From contig CAYZGU010000041.1 of assembly GCA_964478165.1 (NCBI GenBank), forward strand, positions 186,001 through 250,000: a DNA stretch of 64,000 nt, written 5' to 3'. Shown here in pieces: positions 51,411-60,499 of the stretch. The number at the start of each line of letters is the position of its first letter. The stretch's first letter is position 1. Both the position numbers and the translations under genes were made by a program. The DNA is from CAYZGU01 sp964478165. Its GTDB lineage: Bacteria > Poribacteria > WGA-4E > JAJDTR01. Below the pieces are notes generated by a model. The model was given only the letters and a program-made list of their open reading frames with translations, did not search any database and was not told where the DNA came from.

Positions 51411-51851
51411 GCCAAATTCCTCACACTTACATCATGACAACTAGAGAACGTACCCATAGGTTTCTTCGGAACCATCTGACCACGAATTACGTACTTTCTG
51501 GAAACTGACTCCAGAAACGCTAACTTCCGATGCGGATACGCACATTCTCTTCCTTAAGGACAGGGCACTAAAACGGTGACCCGGTGCACGGAAACAGCAA
51601 TTGTGAAAACTCCGCCTGTCATACCGCACACTGCATTCTCAAGACTTCGTTCCGATGCGATGGAGATGGTTTGTCAAACTCCCCAGATCAATTGCATCCT
51701 TAGCTTTCAAGAAATCAAATTCATAGAAACGGGCTTTAATCCCAATCCAACCAGTCAAAAAAGCAGTGGGCAAGAACTGACAATGAACGATCATTAGCTC
51801 GTTGGCGTTTTGATTTCGTGGAACTTCATGTCGCCCAAGGCTTAAGATCCA
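51411..51851. other. Intergenic region between convergent genes
   Basis: About 440 bases between the phosphohexomutase (+) and the FG-GAP gene (-). No gene, terminator or repeat that I can support. Confidence 0.5.
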
Positions 51852-53651
51852 TCAATCAACATTGGGCTCGTCATGTTTGCTAATTCGACTCCACTCGTGC
51901 AATTCGAGCCCTCTATTTTGTGTGATGACAATCTGTCGATTCACAAGAACACCAGAAAAACTCTGAGTAGCGCCACCTAACCAAACAACCTCCAATGCAT
52001 CCAAAATCGTCTCTTCGCCTAAACCAAACTCGAGCATGAGACTGCTGAACGACATGTAGCTTCCCCCGGCACTAACTTCAGCCACCTGTATCAAATCTGC
52101 CGTCTTGACCCGGACTTTTGCTCCGACAGCATTGCGGTCTCCTGTAGTGCCGATTAGCTTAATCTGAAGCCAATTGTTCTGGTTACCCCCGTCATTGCGC
52201 AACAAAACAGCTCGATCATTATTGTTAACAATGAAAATGTCGATGTCACCGTCATTATCATAATCCCCAACTGCGACGCCCCGTCCAACTAGCGCTGGCA
52301 GTCCGGAAATTCCGACCGCTTGAGACACATCCGTGAAGACGCCAGAGCCATCGTTACGAAAAAGGCGATCTTTCTGGGGAATCAGACTTTCCGGTCTATC
52401 CAGATCCTGGAACGTACTACCATTGGCAACGAAGATGTCTAGATCGCCATCATTGTCATAATCGAAGAGCTCGGTTCCCCAGCCAATGTCTTGCAAACTT
52501 GTGTCGGCGAGGAGTGAACCATATGATTCATCGACTAATCGAATTTTCTCAATGCCATGATATGATTCCGAAGCGATTTGCTCCCCCTCTTTGCGCAGGT
52601 TTCTGTAAAGCGCATTTTCTTGGTCAATCCAATGGCTAATGAAGAGATCCAGATCTCCGTCTTCGTCATAGTCTCCCTTGGCGAGTCCCATAGACCCTCG
52701 CGGATCGGCTGCCCAGGATGTATCACTCACATCCGAGAATGTTCCGTCACCATTATTTCGATAGAGAAAGTTAGAAGTCAAATCATTAGCCACATAGAGA
52801 TCTAAATCGTTATCTAAGTCGAAATCTACAAAAATGGCCTGTAGGCTTCTTCCACCCTGAGCCTCTACGCCCAACGCGGTCGAAACATCGGTAAACGTAC
52901 CATCTCCATTATTCTGATACAAGACGTTATCCTGAGGTTCAAATGCTACCGGATTTAACGCACTAGGAACAGCTCTTCCAGCCTGTATGGACGCTTCCTT
53001 CATCTTGCCTATCCTATTAGAATCGTATTCGACATAATTACAAACGTACAAGTCGAGATCGCCATCATTATCGTAGTCGCCGAAAACCGCACCTGTACTC
53101 CAGCGTTCATCACCAACACCAACCTTTTCCGTTACATCACCGAACGTTCCGTCTCCGTTGTTATGATACAACACATTGGAGCCATAATTCGTAACATAGA
53201 GGTCCACATGTCCATCATTATCGTAGTCGCCAAAAACACAACCCATGCCGTATCCAAGATCTCCCACTCCCGCTTGATCGGTCGAATCGGTGAACATTCC
53301 CTTTCCATCGTTGCGATACATCACATTTCTTGCCGAGGCAGAAGTCACTTTGGCGTGCAATGGTCCAGGAGTGTTAACTATGTACAAATCAAGATCTAGG
53401 TCATTGTCATAGTCCACAAAGCCTGCGCCTGAACCCATATCCTCAGGGAGTAATGAGGAACGACGACCAGAAGAATGGACAAATTCGATTCCGGAAAATT
53501 CTGTGACATCCTCGAATTTGATAGGAAGAATGGTGCCTGCTACCTGTCCCGCAAGACTAGAAAAGCAAATCTCGAAGAGCAGAAACGCGAAGAAGGGCCA
53601 CAGAAGGCTTCTTGTTGTGCACAGAAGAATGAATGCTTTGTCTAACTTCAC
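51852..53651 (-). CDS. Secreted ASPIC/UnbV FG-GAP repeat protein
   Basis: A 599-residue exported protein. A signal peptide (LLWPFFAFLLFEICFSSLAG) is followed by a beta-propeller of FG-GAP/VCBS repeats, each with calcium-loop DYDNDGDLDLYV-type motifs (for example FVDYDNDLDLDLYI, FGDYDNDGHVDLYV, FGDYDNDGDLDLYV, FDYDNDGDLDIFV, VGDYDNDGDIDIFI). The C-terminal ASPIC/UnbV domain (NWLQIKLIGTTGDRNAVGAK) with the QVAEVSAGGSYMSFSSLMLE block is characteristic of this class. Such proteins are abundant in planctomycetes, acidobacteria and Poribacteria-like genomes. The role is unknown; calcium-dependent binding at the cell surface is plausible. Confidence 0.93.
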   Translation of the reverse strand: MKLDKAFILLCTTRSLLWPFFAFLLFEICFSSLAGQVAGTILPIKFEDVTEFSGIEFVHSSGRRSSLLPEDMGSGAGFVDYDNDLDLDLYIVNTPGPLHAKVTSASARNVMYRNDGKGMFTDSTDQAGVGDLGYGMGCVFGDYDNDGHVDLYVTNYGSNVLYHNNGDGTFGDVTEKVGVGDERWSTGAVFGDYDNDGDLDLYVCNYVEYDSNRIGKMKEASIQAGRAVPSALNPVAFEPQDNVLYQNNGDGTFTDVSTALGVEAQGGRSLQAIFVDFDLDNDLDLYVANDLTSNFLYRNNGDGTFSDVSDTSWAADPRGSMGLAKGDYDEDGDLDLFISHWIDQENALYRNLRKEGEQIASESYHGIEKIRLVDESYGSLLADTSLQDIGWGTELFDYDNDGDLDIFVANGSTFQDLDRPESLIPQKDRLFRNDGSGVFTDVSQAVGISGLPALVGRGVAVGDYDNDGDIDIFIVNNNDRAVLLRNDGGNQNNWLQIKLIGTTGDRNAVGAKVRVKTADLIQVAEVSAGGSYMSFSSLMLEFGLGEETILDALEVVWLGGATQSFSGVLVNRQIVITQNRGLELHEWSRISKHDEPNVD

Positions 53652-53682
53652 AACCGATTCCTAGTTTTGTATGCTCACTAAT

Positions 53683-54414
53683 TTATAATGTGACAATCCG
53701 ACCGTCAACTTGGCAAGGAAGGATGTCAACCAAGTTTATCTGCGCACAAAACTCGAGATCTCCTCCGAACCCAATACGAGCGAGAGATTTACCGTGGCAG
53801 CAATTGTTGAGCATTCCAATTAAATCAAGAGAATAATCGCGATAGAGACTCCCTGCAGCCTCAGCAGCGTCCGTAAACTCAAACGAGGCTTTTCCTTCAT
53901 CTGAAAGAGATTTCAAGCTATCTACGCATGCCCCCGCGAAAACGGTATCTTCAAGACAAAAACCACCTTCTTTACCTGCACAAACAAAGACAACATCCCG
54001 AGCAGTTTGCATTACATCTTTAATCACTGACTGGAGGTTGAGGAAAGAACCGATAAGAACGCGTTTGGCCGACCTACAGCCCAACAGAGCCCGCGTACCG
54101 TTGGTAGTCGTTAAGACGATTGATCTGTCCGCAACCGCGTCCTTCGTGTATTGAAGAGGTGAGTTGCCGAGGGCAAAGCCCTCAACTCTTAAACCTTGAC
54201 GTTCTCCCCCAATTACAACATCTGAAGAATCTTGGGCAAACTGGAAAGCGTCATCAGTTGTCAAAACTGGTGTAACGTCGCGTGCACCGTTCGCAAGTGC
54301 GAAGGTTACAGTGGTTGTAGCCCGCAAAATATCCGCAACTACTACGGTTTTTTGCGTCAGATTGTGGAAGGGAAGAAGGGATGGAGTAAAAATAACATCA
54401 AGAGAGGAAGACAT
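53683..54414 (-). CDS. comB: ComB-like 2-phosphosulfolactate phosphatase
   Basis: A 243-residue protein of the 2-phosphosulfolactate phosphatase family, which makes sulfolactate on the coenzyme M route. VVVADILRATTTVTFALANG and VIGGERQGLRVEGFALGNSP are family blocks, followed by RSIVLTTTNGTRAL and CAGKEGGFCLEDTVFAGACV. Coenzyme M itself is unlikely here, so sulfolactate metabolism or another phosphatase role is possible. The ATG at 54414 is chosen because the domain starts there; an upstream start would add 15 hydrophobic residues. It lies 61 bases after accC. Confidence 0.85.
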   Translation of the reverse strand: MSSSLDVIFTPSLLPFHNLTQKTVVVADILRATTTVTFALANGARDVTPVLTTDDAFQFAQDSSDVVIGGERQGLRVEGFALGNSPLQYTKDAVADRSIVLTTTNGTRALLGCRSAKRVLIGSFLNLQSVIKDVMQTARDVVFVCAGKEGGFCLEDTVFAGACVDSLKSLSDEGKASFEFTDAAEAAGSLYRDYSLDLIGMLNNCCHGKSLARIGFGGDLEFCAQINLVDILPCQVDGRIVTL

Positions 54415-54475
54415 AATTCCGCGCTTCAGGACTTCGAAAAACAGTACTGCTAAAAGCAACAGAAAAAACGCAATT

Positions 54476-55852
54476 CTAAGTCCTGGTTTCCAAGAAATTT
54501 GTATACACTTTACCCGTGAGAAAACGCTCGTCTTTCAAAATGTCATGGTGCAATGGGGTAGTCGTCTTAACTCCCTGTATTGTGAGTTCCTCCAAAGCAC
54601 GTCGCATTCGAACAATTGCTTCCTCTCGGTTCCTACCATGAGCAATCAGTTTTGCAATCAACGAGTCATAGTATGGAGGAATTTGGTGCCCTGCGTAGAT
54701 ATGGCTATCCATGCGAATCCCCGGTCCCCCTGGAGGGAGATAAGCTGTAACTACACCAGGAGAAGGAGTGAAATCATGTTCCGCATCCTCCGCATTAATG
54801 CGGCATTCAATTGCATGCCCATCAATTCGGACGTCTGAATGTCCATATCCAAGTTCTTCACCCACTGCCAGCCGTATCTGCTCTTTAACCAAGTCAATCC
54901 CAGTCGTCATTTCCGTCACAGTATGCTCAACCTGCAACCGGGTGTTCATTTCAAGGAAGTAGAAATTATCGTCCGCATCCACCACGAACTCTATCGTGCC
55001 AGCGTTTGAGAAGTTAATCGACTTTGCTGCTTTCACAGCAGCTTTACATATCTCGCTCCGAAGCTTCATCTCAAGTGAGGGCGAGGGAGCTTCTTCAAGT
55101 AACTTCTGCTGTTTTCGCTGAATCGAACATTCTCGTTCACCAAGGTGCAGAACATTACCATGTTTGTCTGCCAAAATCTGAACTTCAATATGGCGGGCAT
55201 TTTCTATCCACTTTTCGATGTATACATCCGCACTGCCAAAGGCCGATTCCGCCTCTGATTTTGCCGTGTGGAACAGGTTGAGAAGACTCATCTGATTGTG
55301 AGCGATACGAATGCCACGTCCACCACCGCCTGACGCAGCTTTAATTCCTACCGGATAACCAATTTTCTCGGCAATTCCAACCGCCTCTTGCTCAGTTTCA
55401 ACAACACCTCGCTTTAGGCTCCTCTTCAAACGCCCGCGCCGCGTGCTTCTACTTCCAGGCACCAGTTTTAAGCCTAATTTTCCCATCGTTTCACGTGCTT
55501 CCGCTTTATCACCCATCCTAACCAGATTATCAACTGAAGGACCGATGAACGCAATTCGGTGTGCTTCGCAGATTTCAGCAAATTGCGCATCCTCGGATAG
55601 AAACCCGACTCCCGGATGAATTGCATCTGCATTGGTCAATTCGGCAACTGTTATAATGTTCACATGTTTCAAATAGCTTTCAGCAGGCGCCGGCGGACCG
55701 ATGCAATATTTTTCGTCAGCATATTTGACATGTAAAGCGTTTCGATCTGCGGTCGAATAAATTGCAACCGTCTTTATGCCCATATCTCGGCACGTACGAA
55801 TTATTCGAACAGCAATCTCTCCGCGATTGGCAATCAATACTTTACTAAACAT
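54476..55852 (-). CDS. accC: Acetyl-CoA carboxylase biotin carboxylase subunit
   Basis: ATP-grasp enzyme that carboxylates biotin on AccB. 458 residues. MFSKVLIANRGEIAVRIIRT, GVGFLSED, KAASGGGGRGIRI (ATP loop), ECSIQRKQQKLLEEAPSPSL and FLEMNTRLQVEHTVTEMTTG are diagnostic. An unusual insertion of about 14 basic residues (RSTRRGRLKRSLKR, residues 135-148) lies between VPGS and VVETEQEA, where most AccC have a short loop. The insert is in frame and the rest is normal. It follows accB by 172 bases. Confidence 0.95.
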   Translation of the reverse strand: MFSKVLIANRGEIAVRIIRTCRDMGIKTVAIYSTADRNALHVKYADEKYCIGPPAPAESYLKHVNIITVAELTNADAIHPGVGFLSEDAQFAEICEAHRIAFIGPSVDNLVRMGDKAEARETMGKLGLKLVPGSRSTRRGRLKRSLKRGVVETEQEAVGIAEKIGYPVGIKAASGGGGRGIRIAHNQMSLLNLFHTAKSEAESAFGSADVYIEKWIENARHIEVQILADKHGNVLHLGERECSIQRKQQKLLEEAPSPSLEMKLRSEICKAAVKAAKSINFSNAGTIEFVVDADDNFYFLEMNTRLQVEHTVTEMTTGIDLVKEQIRLAVGEELGYGHSDVRIDGHAIECRINAEDAEHDFTPSPGVVTAYLPPGGPGIRMDSHIYAGHQIPPYYDSLIAKLIAHGRNREEAIVRMRRALEELTIQGVKTTTPLHHDILKDERFLTGKVYTNFLETRT

Positions 55853-56024
55853 AAGATCACAGACAATAGATAAAATAGAAGGCCTTGGAAAGCTATAAAA
55901 ATTAGTGCTTCTGGTCCCTGCAGATTTATCCGGTTAACAAGTAGTGCCGGATTTTCCGAATCAAGGAAATTCGCGAAACAGGGCGACACAAATGAAGCAC
56001 GTTAGAAACCATAAACCAACATTC

Positions 56025-56471
56025 TCAAACTCGTTTTATTCGAAACAAAGGTTGTTCGAACTCCACAGCCGTGTCATGGTCCACCAATATTTCAACTATC
56101 TGACATGGAAATTCAGGCTTGATTGAGTTGAAGATTTTCATTGCCTCAATAAGACAGAGCGTGTCTTCGACGGACACACGATCACCCTCTTCGACAAAGT
56201 GTGGTTCGTCTGGCGCGGCAGTGCGATAGAATACGCCGGGCATCGGGGCTGTAACAACATCGCCAGTTTCTTGAACTAGCCCAGCTGGAGATGCACCAGA
56301 TACTACTGGCACACTTTGCGCCGACACAGGAATCGCCGGAGACATGCTCTCCCTGCGTACCCTGAGGGTGATTTCACCGTCGCGAAGATATACTTCCGTC
56401 AGCTTGCGTTCGTCAATAACATCACAAATTTGATTGAGCAGATTAATGGATGGCGATTTGGATTTAGGCAT
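56025..56471 (-). CDS. accB: Biotin carboxyl carrier protein of acetyl-CoA carboxylase
   Basis: Carries biotin for fatty-acid synthesis. 148 residues. N-terminal region VIDERKLTEVYLRDGEITLR is typical of AccB; a proline/alanine-rich linker follows. The biotinyl domain covers residues about 72-148 with TAPMPGVFYRTAAPDE and the biotinylation site EAMKIFN (Lys112). Its start overlaps the end of efp by 8 bases, so they are translated together. Confidence 0.96.
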   Translation of the reverse strand: MPKSKSPSINLLNQICDVIDERKLTEVYLRDGEITLRVRRESMSPAIPVSAQSVPVVSGASPAGLVQETGDVVTAPMPGVFYRTAAPDEPHFVEEGDRVSVEDTLCLIEAMKIFNSIKPEFPCQIVEILVDHDTAVEFEQPLFRIKRV

Positions 56472-57030
56472 GCGTTACCCTCTCTACGTATGTTCCTGTA
56501 CGAGTATCCACTTTGATGACTGTACCATTCTGAACAAACAGTGGTACTTGAACTACTCCACCTGTTTCTAGCTTCGCAGGCTTAGACCCACCGCTAGCGG
56601 TATCGCCACGTACACCGGGATCGGTTTCGACAATCTGAAGTGCAACAAAGGTCGGCAGATCGACCGTCATCGGAGTAGTACCATCTAGTTTCACCGTAAC
56701 AGTTTCCCCTTCTTTGAGAAACTTCAGTGCATCACCGATTAAGCCCTTCGAAAGCGCATACTCCTCGAACGTTTCATTATCCATGAAGTGGAGAAGATCC
56801 CCATCGTTATACATAAACTGCATGTTATGACCTTCCAGCCGAACCGTTTCAACACTTTCACTGGTTCGAAACGTACGATCAATAACTGCACCATTGGTCA
56901 CCCGTTTGAGCTTGGTGCGGGCGAATGCACCACCTTTGCCAGGCTTGACGTGCTGACAATCTGTAATGGTATAAATCACATCATCGAGACGAATGACTAG
57001 ACCATTGCGTAAATCATTGAGTGACGCCAT
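56464..57030 (-). CDS. efp: Translation elongation factor P
   Basis: Helps ribosomes through polyproline runs. 188 residues with the three beta-barrel domains. The modification-loop KPGKGGAFARTKLK carries the conserved Lys. The C-terminal DTASGGSKPAKLETGGVVQV and VPLFVQNGTVIKVDTRTGTY are family hallmarks. GAATATC is not a strong ribosome-binding site; the start MASLNDLRNG is normal. It heads efp-accB-accC-comB. Confidence 0.97.
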   Translation of the reverse strand: MASLNDLRNGLVIRLDDVIYTITDCQHVKPGKGGAFARTKLKRVTNGAVIDRTFRTSESVETVRLEGHNMQFMYNDGDLLHFMDNETFEEYALSKGLIGDALKFLKEGETVTVKLDGTTPMTVDLPTFVALQIVETDPGVRGDTASGGSKPAKLETGGVVQVPLFVQNGTVIKVDTRTGTYVERVTHA

Positions 57031-57285
57031 GATATTCTCCCTAAATCAACATCTTCATAATTTCATGCAGTGCCCACCTACAAACGCCATTTCACTGCCC
57101 ACCTTAGTCACCACGACTACGTACGACGCAGACCTCTCAGAAGCCGACACCCGGCACCGCCAATCCTCCGAACTTTATAGCTCTCTATGTGGAATGTGGA
57201 CGCCTATCGATGTTTTTACCGTATTCAAACACGAACAACACAACCATGGCATCTCGGTTTAAAGTCAATTCGGCATATTACGTCT

Positions 57286-57867
57286 TCAAATCAACACCAT
57301 AGCAAGTCTGAGTGCTTTAGCCCGATGGCTAATTCGGTTCTTAACTTCGCCTCCCAACTCTGCAAATGTACACTCATAGCCGTTGGGCACAAAAATAGAA
57401 TCGTAACCGAACCCCGTACTACCACGCGGCTCCCGAACAATCCATCCCTCGCAAACGGCAACCGAAATTTCAGCACGTCGTCGTGGTGATGCGATGGCGA
57501 CTGCACACGTAAAACGCGCTGTTCGTTGGCAATCAGGCACGTCCTTCATCGCAGCAAGCAACTTCTGTATGCGGTCTGCGTCGGAGGCGTTTACACCAGC
57601 ATATCTCGCCGAATGCACTCCAGGAGCTCCAGCAAGTGCATCAACTTCCAGGCCTGAATCATCAGCTAATGTAAGGCACCCCACAGCTTCAGAAATCTGA
57701 ACGGCTTTTTTTCTTGCATTTTCCCGATAAGTCGAACCGTTTTCAAGAACCTCGGGGACTCCTCTGAAATCCTTCAGAGACAAGACAGTGACATTGGGAC
57801 GCTGTCCGAGCATCTCAATGAACTCACTAACCTTTCCAAGATTACGCGTTGCCAATACTAGCTTCAT
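57286..57867 (-). CDS. rdgB: RdgB/HAM1 non-canonical purine NTP pyrophosphatase
   Basis: Removes ITP, XTP and dITP from the nucleotide pool. 193 residues, normal length. [20 protein letters not shown] supplies the substrate-binding SHNxxK-like motif (here TRNLGK), then [20 protein letters not shown] with the catalytic Asp, and [13 protein letters not shown] and SHRAKAL. It overlaps rph by 26 bases. Confidence 0.96.
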   Translation of the reverse strand: MKLVLATRNLGKVSEFIEMLGQRPNVTVLSLKDFRGVPEVLENGSTYRENARKKAVQISEAVGCLTLADDSGLEVDALAGAPGVHSARYAGVNASDADRIQKLLAAMKDVPDCQRTARFTCAVAIASPRRRAEISVAVCEGWIVREPRGSTGFGYDSIFVPNGYECTFAELGGEVKNRISHRAKALRLAMVLI

Positions 57868-58600
57868 GCAATTTTTCTAAAACCATCCGGTTTTGAAGCC
57901 GGATGAGCTTTCCAATACCATCACTAGCGAGATCCAGAAGCTGATTGGATTCCTCGCGAGAAAAAGGCGTTCCTTCCGCCGTACCCTGTATCTCGACAAA
58001 CTTGCCCTGACCAGTCATGACAACGTTCATGTCGACTTCAGCCGTGGAATCTTCAGCATAACAGAGATCCAACATCGGCATTCCGTCAACCACGCCAATG
58101 CTCGTGGCAGCAACATTGTCAACAATAGGTAGACCCTTAATCATTTTGCGCTCCATCAGCCATTGACATGCATCCCACAGAGCGATATAGGCCCCCGTAA
58201 TCGACGCTGTGCGCGTACCGCCATCAGCTTGAATAACATCACAGTCAATCCAGACTGTTCGTTCTCCTAAAACCTTGAGATCAGCAACCGCACGAAGCGA
58301 GCGACCGATTAATCGTTGAATCTCCTGGGTTCGTCCACTAGCTGAGCCACGTGTGACTTCTCGCTGCATTCGCTCCCCTGTCGAGCGCGGCAACATGGAA
58401 TACTCTGCTGTAATCCATCCTTTGTTTCGAATCTGTTGTTCACGCATGAATCGTGGCTGCCTCTCGTCCACGGACGCCGTGCACAGAACCTTCGTATCTC
58501 CGACCTCAATGAGCACAGATCCCTCGGCGTGCCGAATATAATCACGCCTTATCGTAACAGGACGCATCTGATTTGGTTCTCGCCCATCAAATCGTGCCAT
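57842..58600 (-). CDS. rph: Ribonuclease PH
   Basis: Phosphorolytic 3' exoribonuclease for tRNA trimming. 252 residues, normal length. [20 protein letters not shown] opens the protein. The phosphate and RNA-binding residues are seen in [20 protein letters not shown] and [20 protein letters not shown], followed by [20 protein letters not shown] and [18 protein letters not shown] 58600 follows GAGG; a start four codons upstream is less well placed. A strong promoter lies 86 bases upstream of the ATG. Confidence 0.96.
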   Translation of the reverse strand: MARFDGREPNQMRPVTIRRDYIRHAEGSVLIEVGDTKVLCTASVDERQPRFMREQQIRNKGWITAEYSMLPRSTGERMQREVTRGSASGRTQEIQRLIGRSLRAVADLKVLGERTVWIDCDVIQADGGTRTASITGAYIALWDACQWLMERKMIKGLPIVDNVAATSIGVVDGMPMLDLCYAEDSTAEVDMNVVMTGQGKFVEIQGTAEGTPFSREESNQLLDLASDGIGKLIRLQNRMVLEKLHEASIGNA

Positions 58601-58685
58601 CAAAGTCCTCATTCCTCAGCTTTAGACCGATAATTTTTTGAGACGCCCTTTATTTATTCAGCCAAACACAGCCAATGGCAGACTT

Positions 58686-58714
58686 AATATATCATTCCAT
58701 GAAAGCCCTGTCAA
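58686..58714 (-). promoter_or_regulatory. Sigma-70-like promoter of rph-rdgB
   Basis: Minus strand TTGACA (58714-58709), a 17-base spacer and TATATT (58691-58686). The transcript would begin near 58679, about 80 bases upstream of the rph ATG. Confidence 0.7.
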
Positions 58715-58744
58715 CTCAAAACACAGCACAAGCGGCAGATAATT

Positions 58745-58987
58745 CTATCGATCGGCATCCTGCCTACCTTCTTCATCTTGAGGAAATTCCACCTTAAGAA
58801 ACTCGAGTGCTTTTGAATAACTGCGGCGTTCCAGGTAATGGATAAGCGTGGGCGGTGCAGAGGACGCGAATTCCGCATGGAGTTTCTCAATCTGCTGCAG
58901 GTCGTCTACCATATTCTGCTTTTTTTCTATATGGTCAAACATGGATTCAAGTGTTTCTCTCAACCTCGCTGCCTCTTCGATTGTCAT
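58745..58987 (-). CDS. Small helical protein of unknown function
   Basis: An 80-residue charged, helical protein (MTIEEAARLRETLESMFDHI; EKLHAEFASSAPPTLIHYLE) with no membrane segment. I do not recognise it. GGAGTAA lies before the ATG. It is placed between dus (upstream) and rph (downstream), separated from dus by that gene's terminator and from rph by a promoter, so it may be its own unit. Confidence 0.6.
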   Translation of the reverse strand: MTIEEAARLRETLESMFDHIEKKQNMVDDLQQIEKLHAEFASSAPPTLIHYLERRSYSKALEFLKVEFPQDEEGRQDADR

Positions 58988-59005
58988 CAGAGATTACTCC
59001 TTACT

Positions 59006-59064
59006 AAAAAAGCGCGGCGAGCCCTAATAGAGTTTAACGGCTTCGCCGAAAGCGTGCGCCGCGC
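59006..59064 (-). terminator. Terminator of dus
   Basis: On the minus strand GCGCGGCG (59064-59057) pairs with CGCCGCGC (59019-59012), with a small CGGC/GCCG hairpin in the long loop, followed by six U residues. It begins about 50 bases after the dus stop. Confidence 0.65.
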
Positions 59065-59116
59065 GCATCAATCTTCAATCCAGGCCTAACTTGCGCCGTA
59101 TCTCGAAAAACAGGCG

Positions 59117-60094
59117 TCAAGCCGCCAGCTCCTGGATAGCGTCAACAGTTCTTAAAATCTCGTCATAACTACCACAAGTCACAAGCTTGGTGCGATAAGC
59201 TCTTACATGTGGTATTCCTCTAAAGTAGTTGCCATAATGTCGCCGCATTTCCAGCATTCCAAGGTTTAGCCCCTTCCACTTAATGGAGAAATCAAGGTGC
59301 TTTTTTAAAATGCCAATCCTGTTCTCTATGGTAGGCACTGGAAGTAGTTCACCAGTTGAAAAATAGTGCTTTATTTCCCGAAATATCCATGGATACCCAA
59401 TCGCAGCTCGACCGATCATTATGCCGTCAACACCATATTTTTCGCGCATTTTCAGTGCTTTCTCTGGGCTATCCACATCTCCGTTACCAAAGACGGGAAT
59501 ATGTATGCGAGGATTGTCTTTGATTTCTCCAATCAATGTCCAATCAGCATCACCCTTGTACATCTGTTGTCGGGTACGTCCATGAATAGTAATCGCTTGA
59601 ATGCCAATATCCTGAAGCCTTTCTGATACGTCTACGATGTACTTTGTTTTTTGATCCCAGCCAAGCCTGGTTTTTACTGTTACTGGAAGGGAAGTAGATT
59701 TCACGATTTGTTCGGTCATTCCCACCATCTTCGGAATATCCAACAATATTCCTGCGCCCGCGCCTCGACACGCCACCTTCTTTACAGGACAGCCATAATT
59801 GATATCGATGATGTCAGGAACAGCCTGTTCAGCTATCTCTACTGCCTCTCTCATCGCATTAATGTTATTCCCAAAAATCTGGATGCCTACCGGTCGCTCA
59901 TATTCAAAAATATCTAGCTTAGCAACACTCTTGGCTGCACGTCGGATAAGGCCTTCAGACGAAATGAATTCCGTATACATCACGTCCGCTCCGCTCTCTT
60001 TACACACAGCGCGGAAGGGTGGATCGCTCACATCTTCCATGGGAGCAAGTAATAGAGGAAAATCTGTCGTCTCTACGTCACCAATTTTTACCAT
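59117..60094 (-). CDS. dus: tRNA-dihydrouridine synthase (DusB type)
   Basis: FMN enzyme that reduces uridines in tRNA. 325 residues in a TIM barrel. LLLAPMEDVSDPPFRAVCKE, YTEFISSEGL, IDINYGCPVKKVACRGAGAG with the catalytic Cys, VKTRLGWD, ITIHGRTRQQMYKGDADWTL and VFGNGDVDSPEKAL are family motifs. The ATG at 60094 is chosen because the barrel starts immediately after; an upstream start would add 17 residues. A terminator follows. Confidence 0.95.
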   Translation of the reverse strand: MVKIGDVETTDFPLLLAPMEDVSDPPFRAVCKESGADVMYTEFISSEGLIRRAAKSVAKLDIFEYERPVGIQIFGNNINAMREAVEIAEQAVPDIIDINYGCPVKKVACRGAGAGILLDIPKMVGMTEQIVKSTSLPVTVKTRLGWDQKTKYIVDVSERLQDIGIQAITIHGRTRQQMYKGDADWTLIGEIKDNPRIHIPVFGNGDVDSPEKALKMREKYGVDGIMIGRAAIGYPWIFREIKHYFSTGELLPVPTIENRIGILKKHLDFSIKWKGLNLGMLEMRRHYGNYFRGIPHVRAYRTKLVTCGSYDEILRTVDAIQELAA

Positions 60095-60499
60095 AATGAA
60101 TAACAACAAATACTCGATGCTCGCTGACAAACGGGAAGAAAGCACTAAAGATTGTTCATAAACCTCAGAACTCTACCGTCGGAACCGCTCAATCACCCGC
60201 AAGTGAACAACACAATGAGCTTTTGGCCCCAATCCAACACAACATCTCAACTGGAACGTGAACCGGATGCCGTTGCAACACAATCCTTAAGCAATGATTT
60301 TTCATCTTCCCACAAACGTGGTCTACCCGCAAACAGAACCCTGTTGTAGATAAAACCCGTTTCATTTACCGCTCGAAAATTGGAATCGCGCATTAGCAAG
60401 AACGATTAGACCAATTCAATAGACATTCGGAAACAGACGCACCCCTCGATATCAGATCGCGTAACACATAACAATGATGGTGGTACTCTATGCCGTTAC
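60095..60499. other. Intergenic region, no recognised gene
   Basis: About 400 bases between the dus start and the end of the Rad50-like gene, both on the minus strand. I see no gene, promoter or terminator that I can support. Confidence 0.45.
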
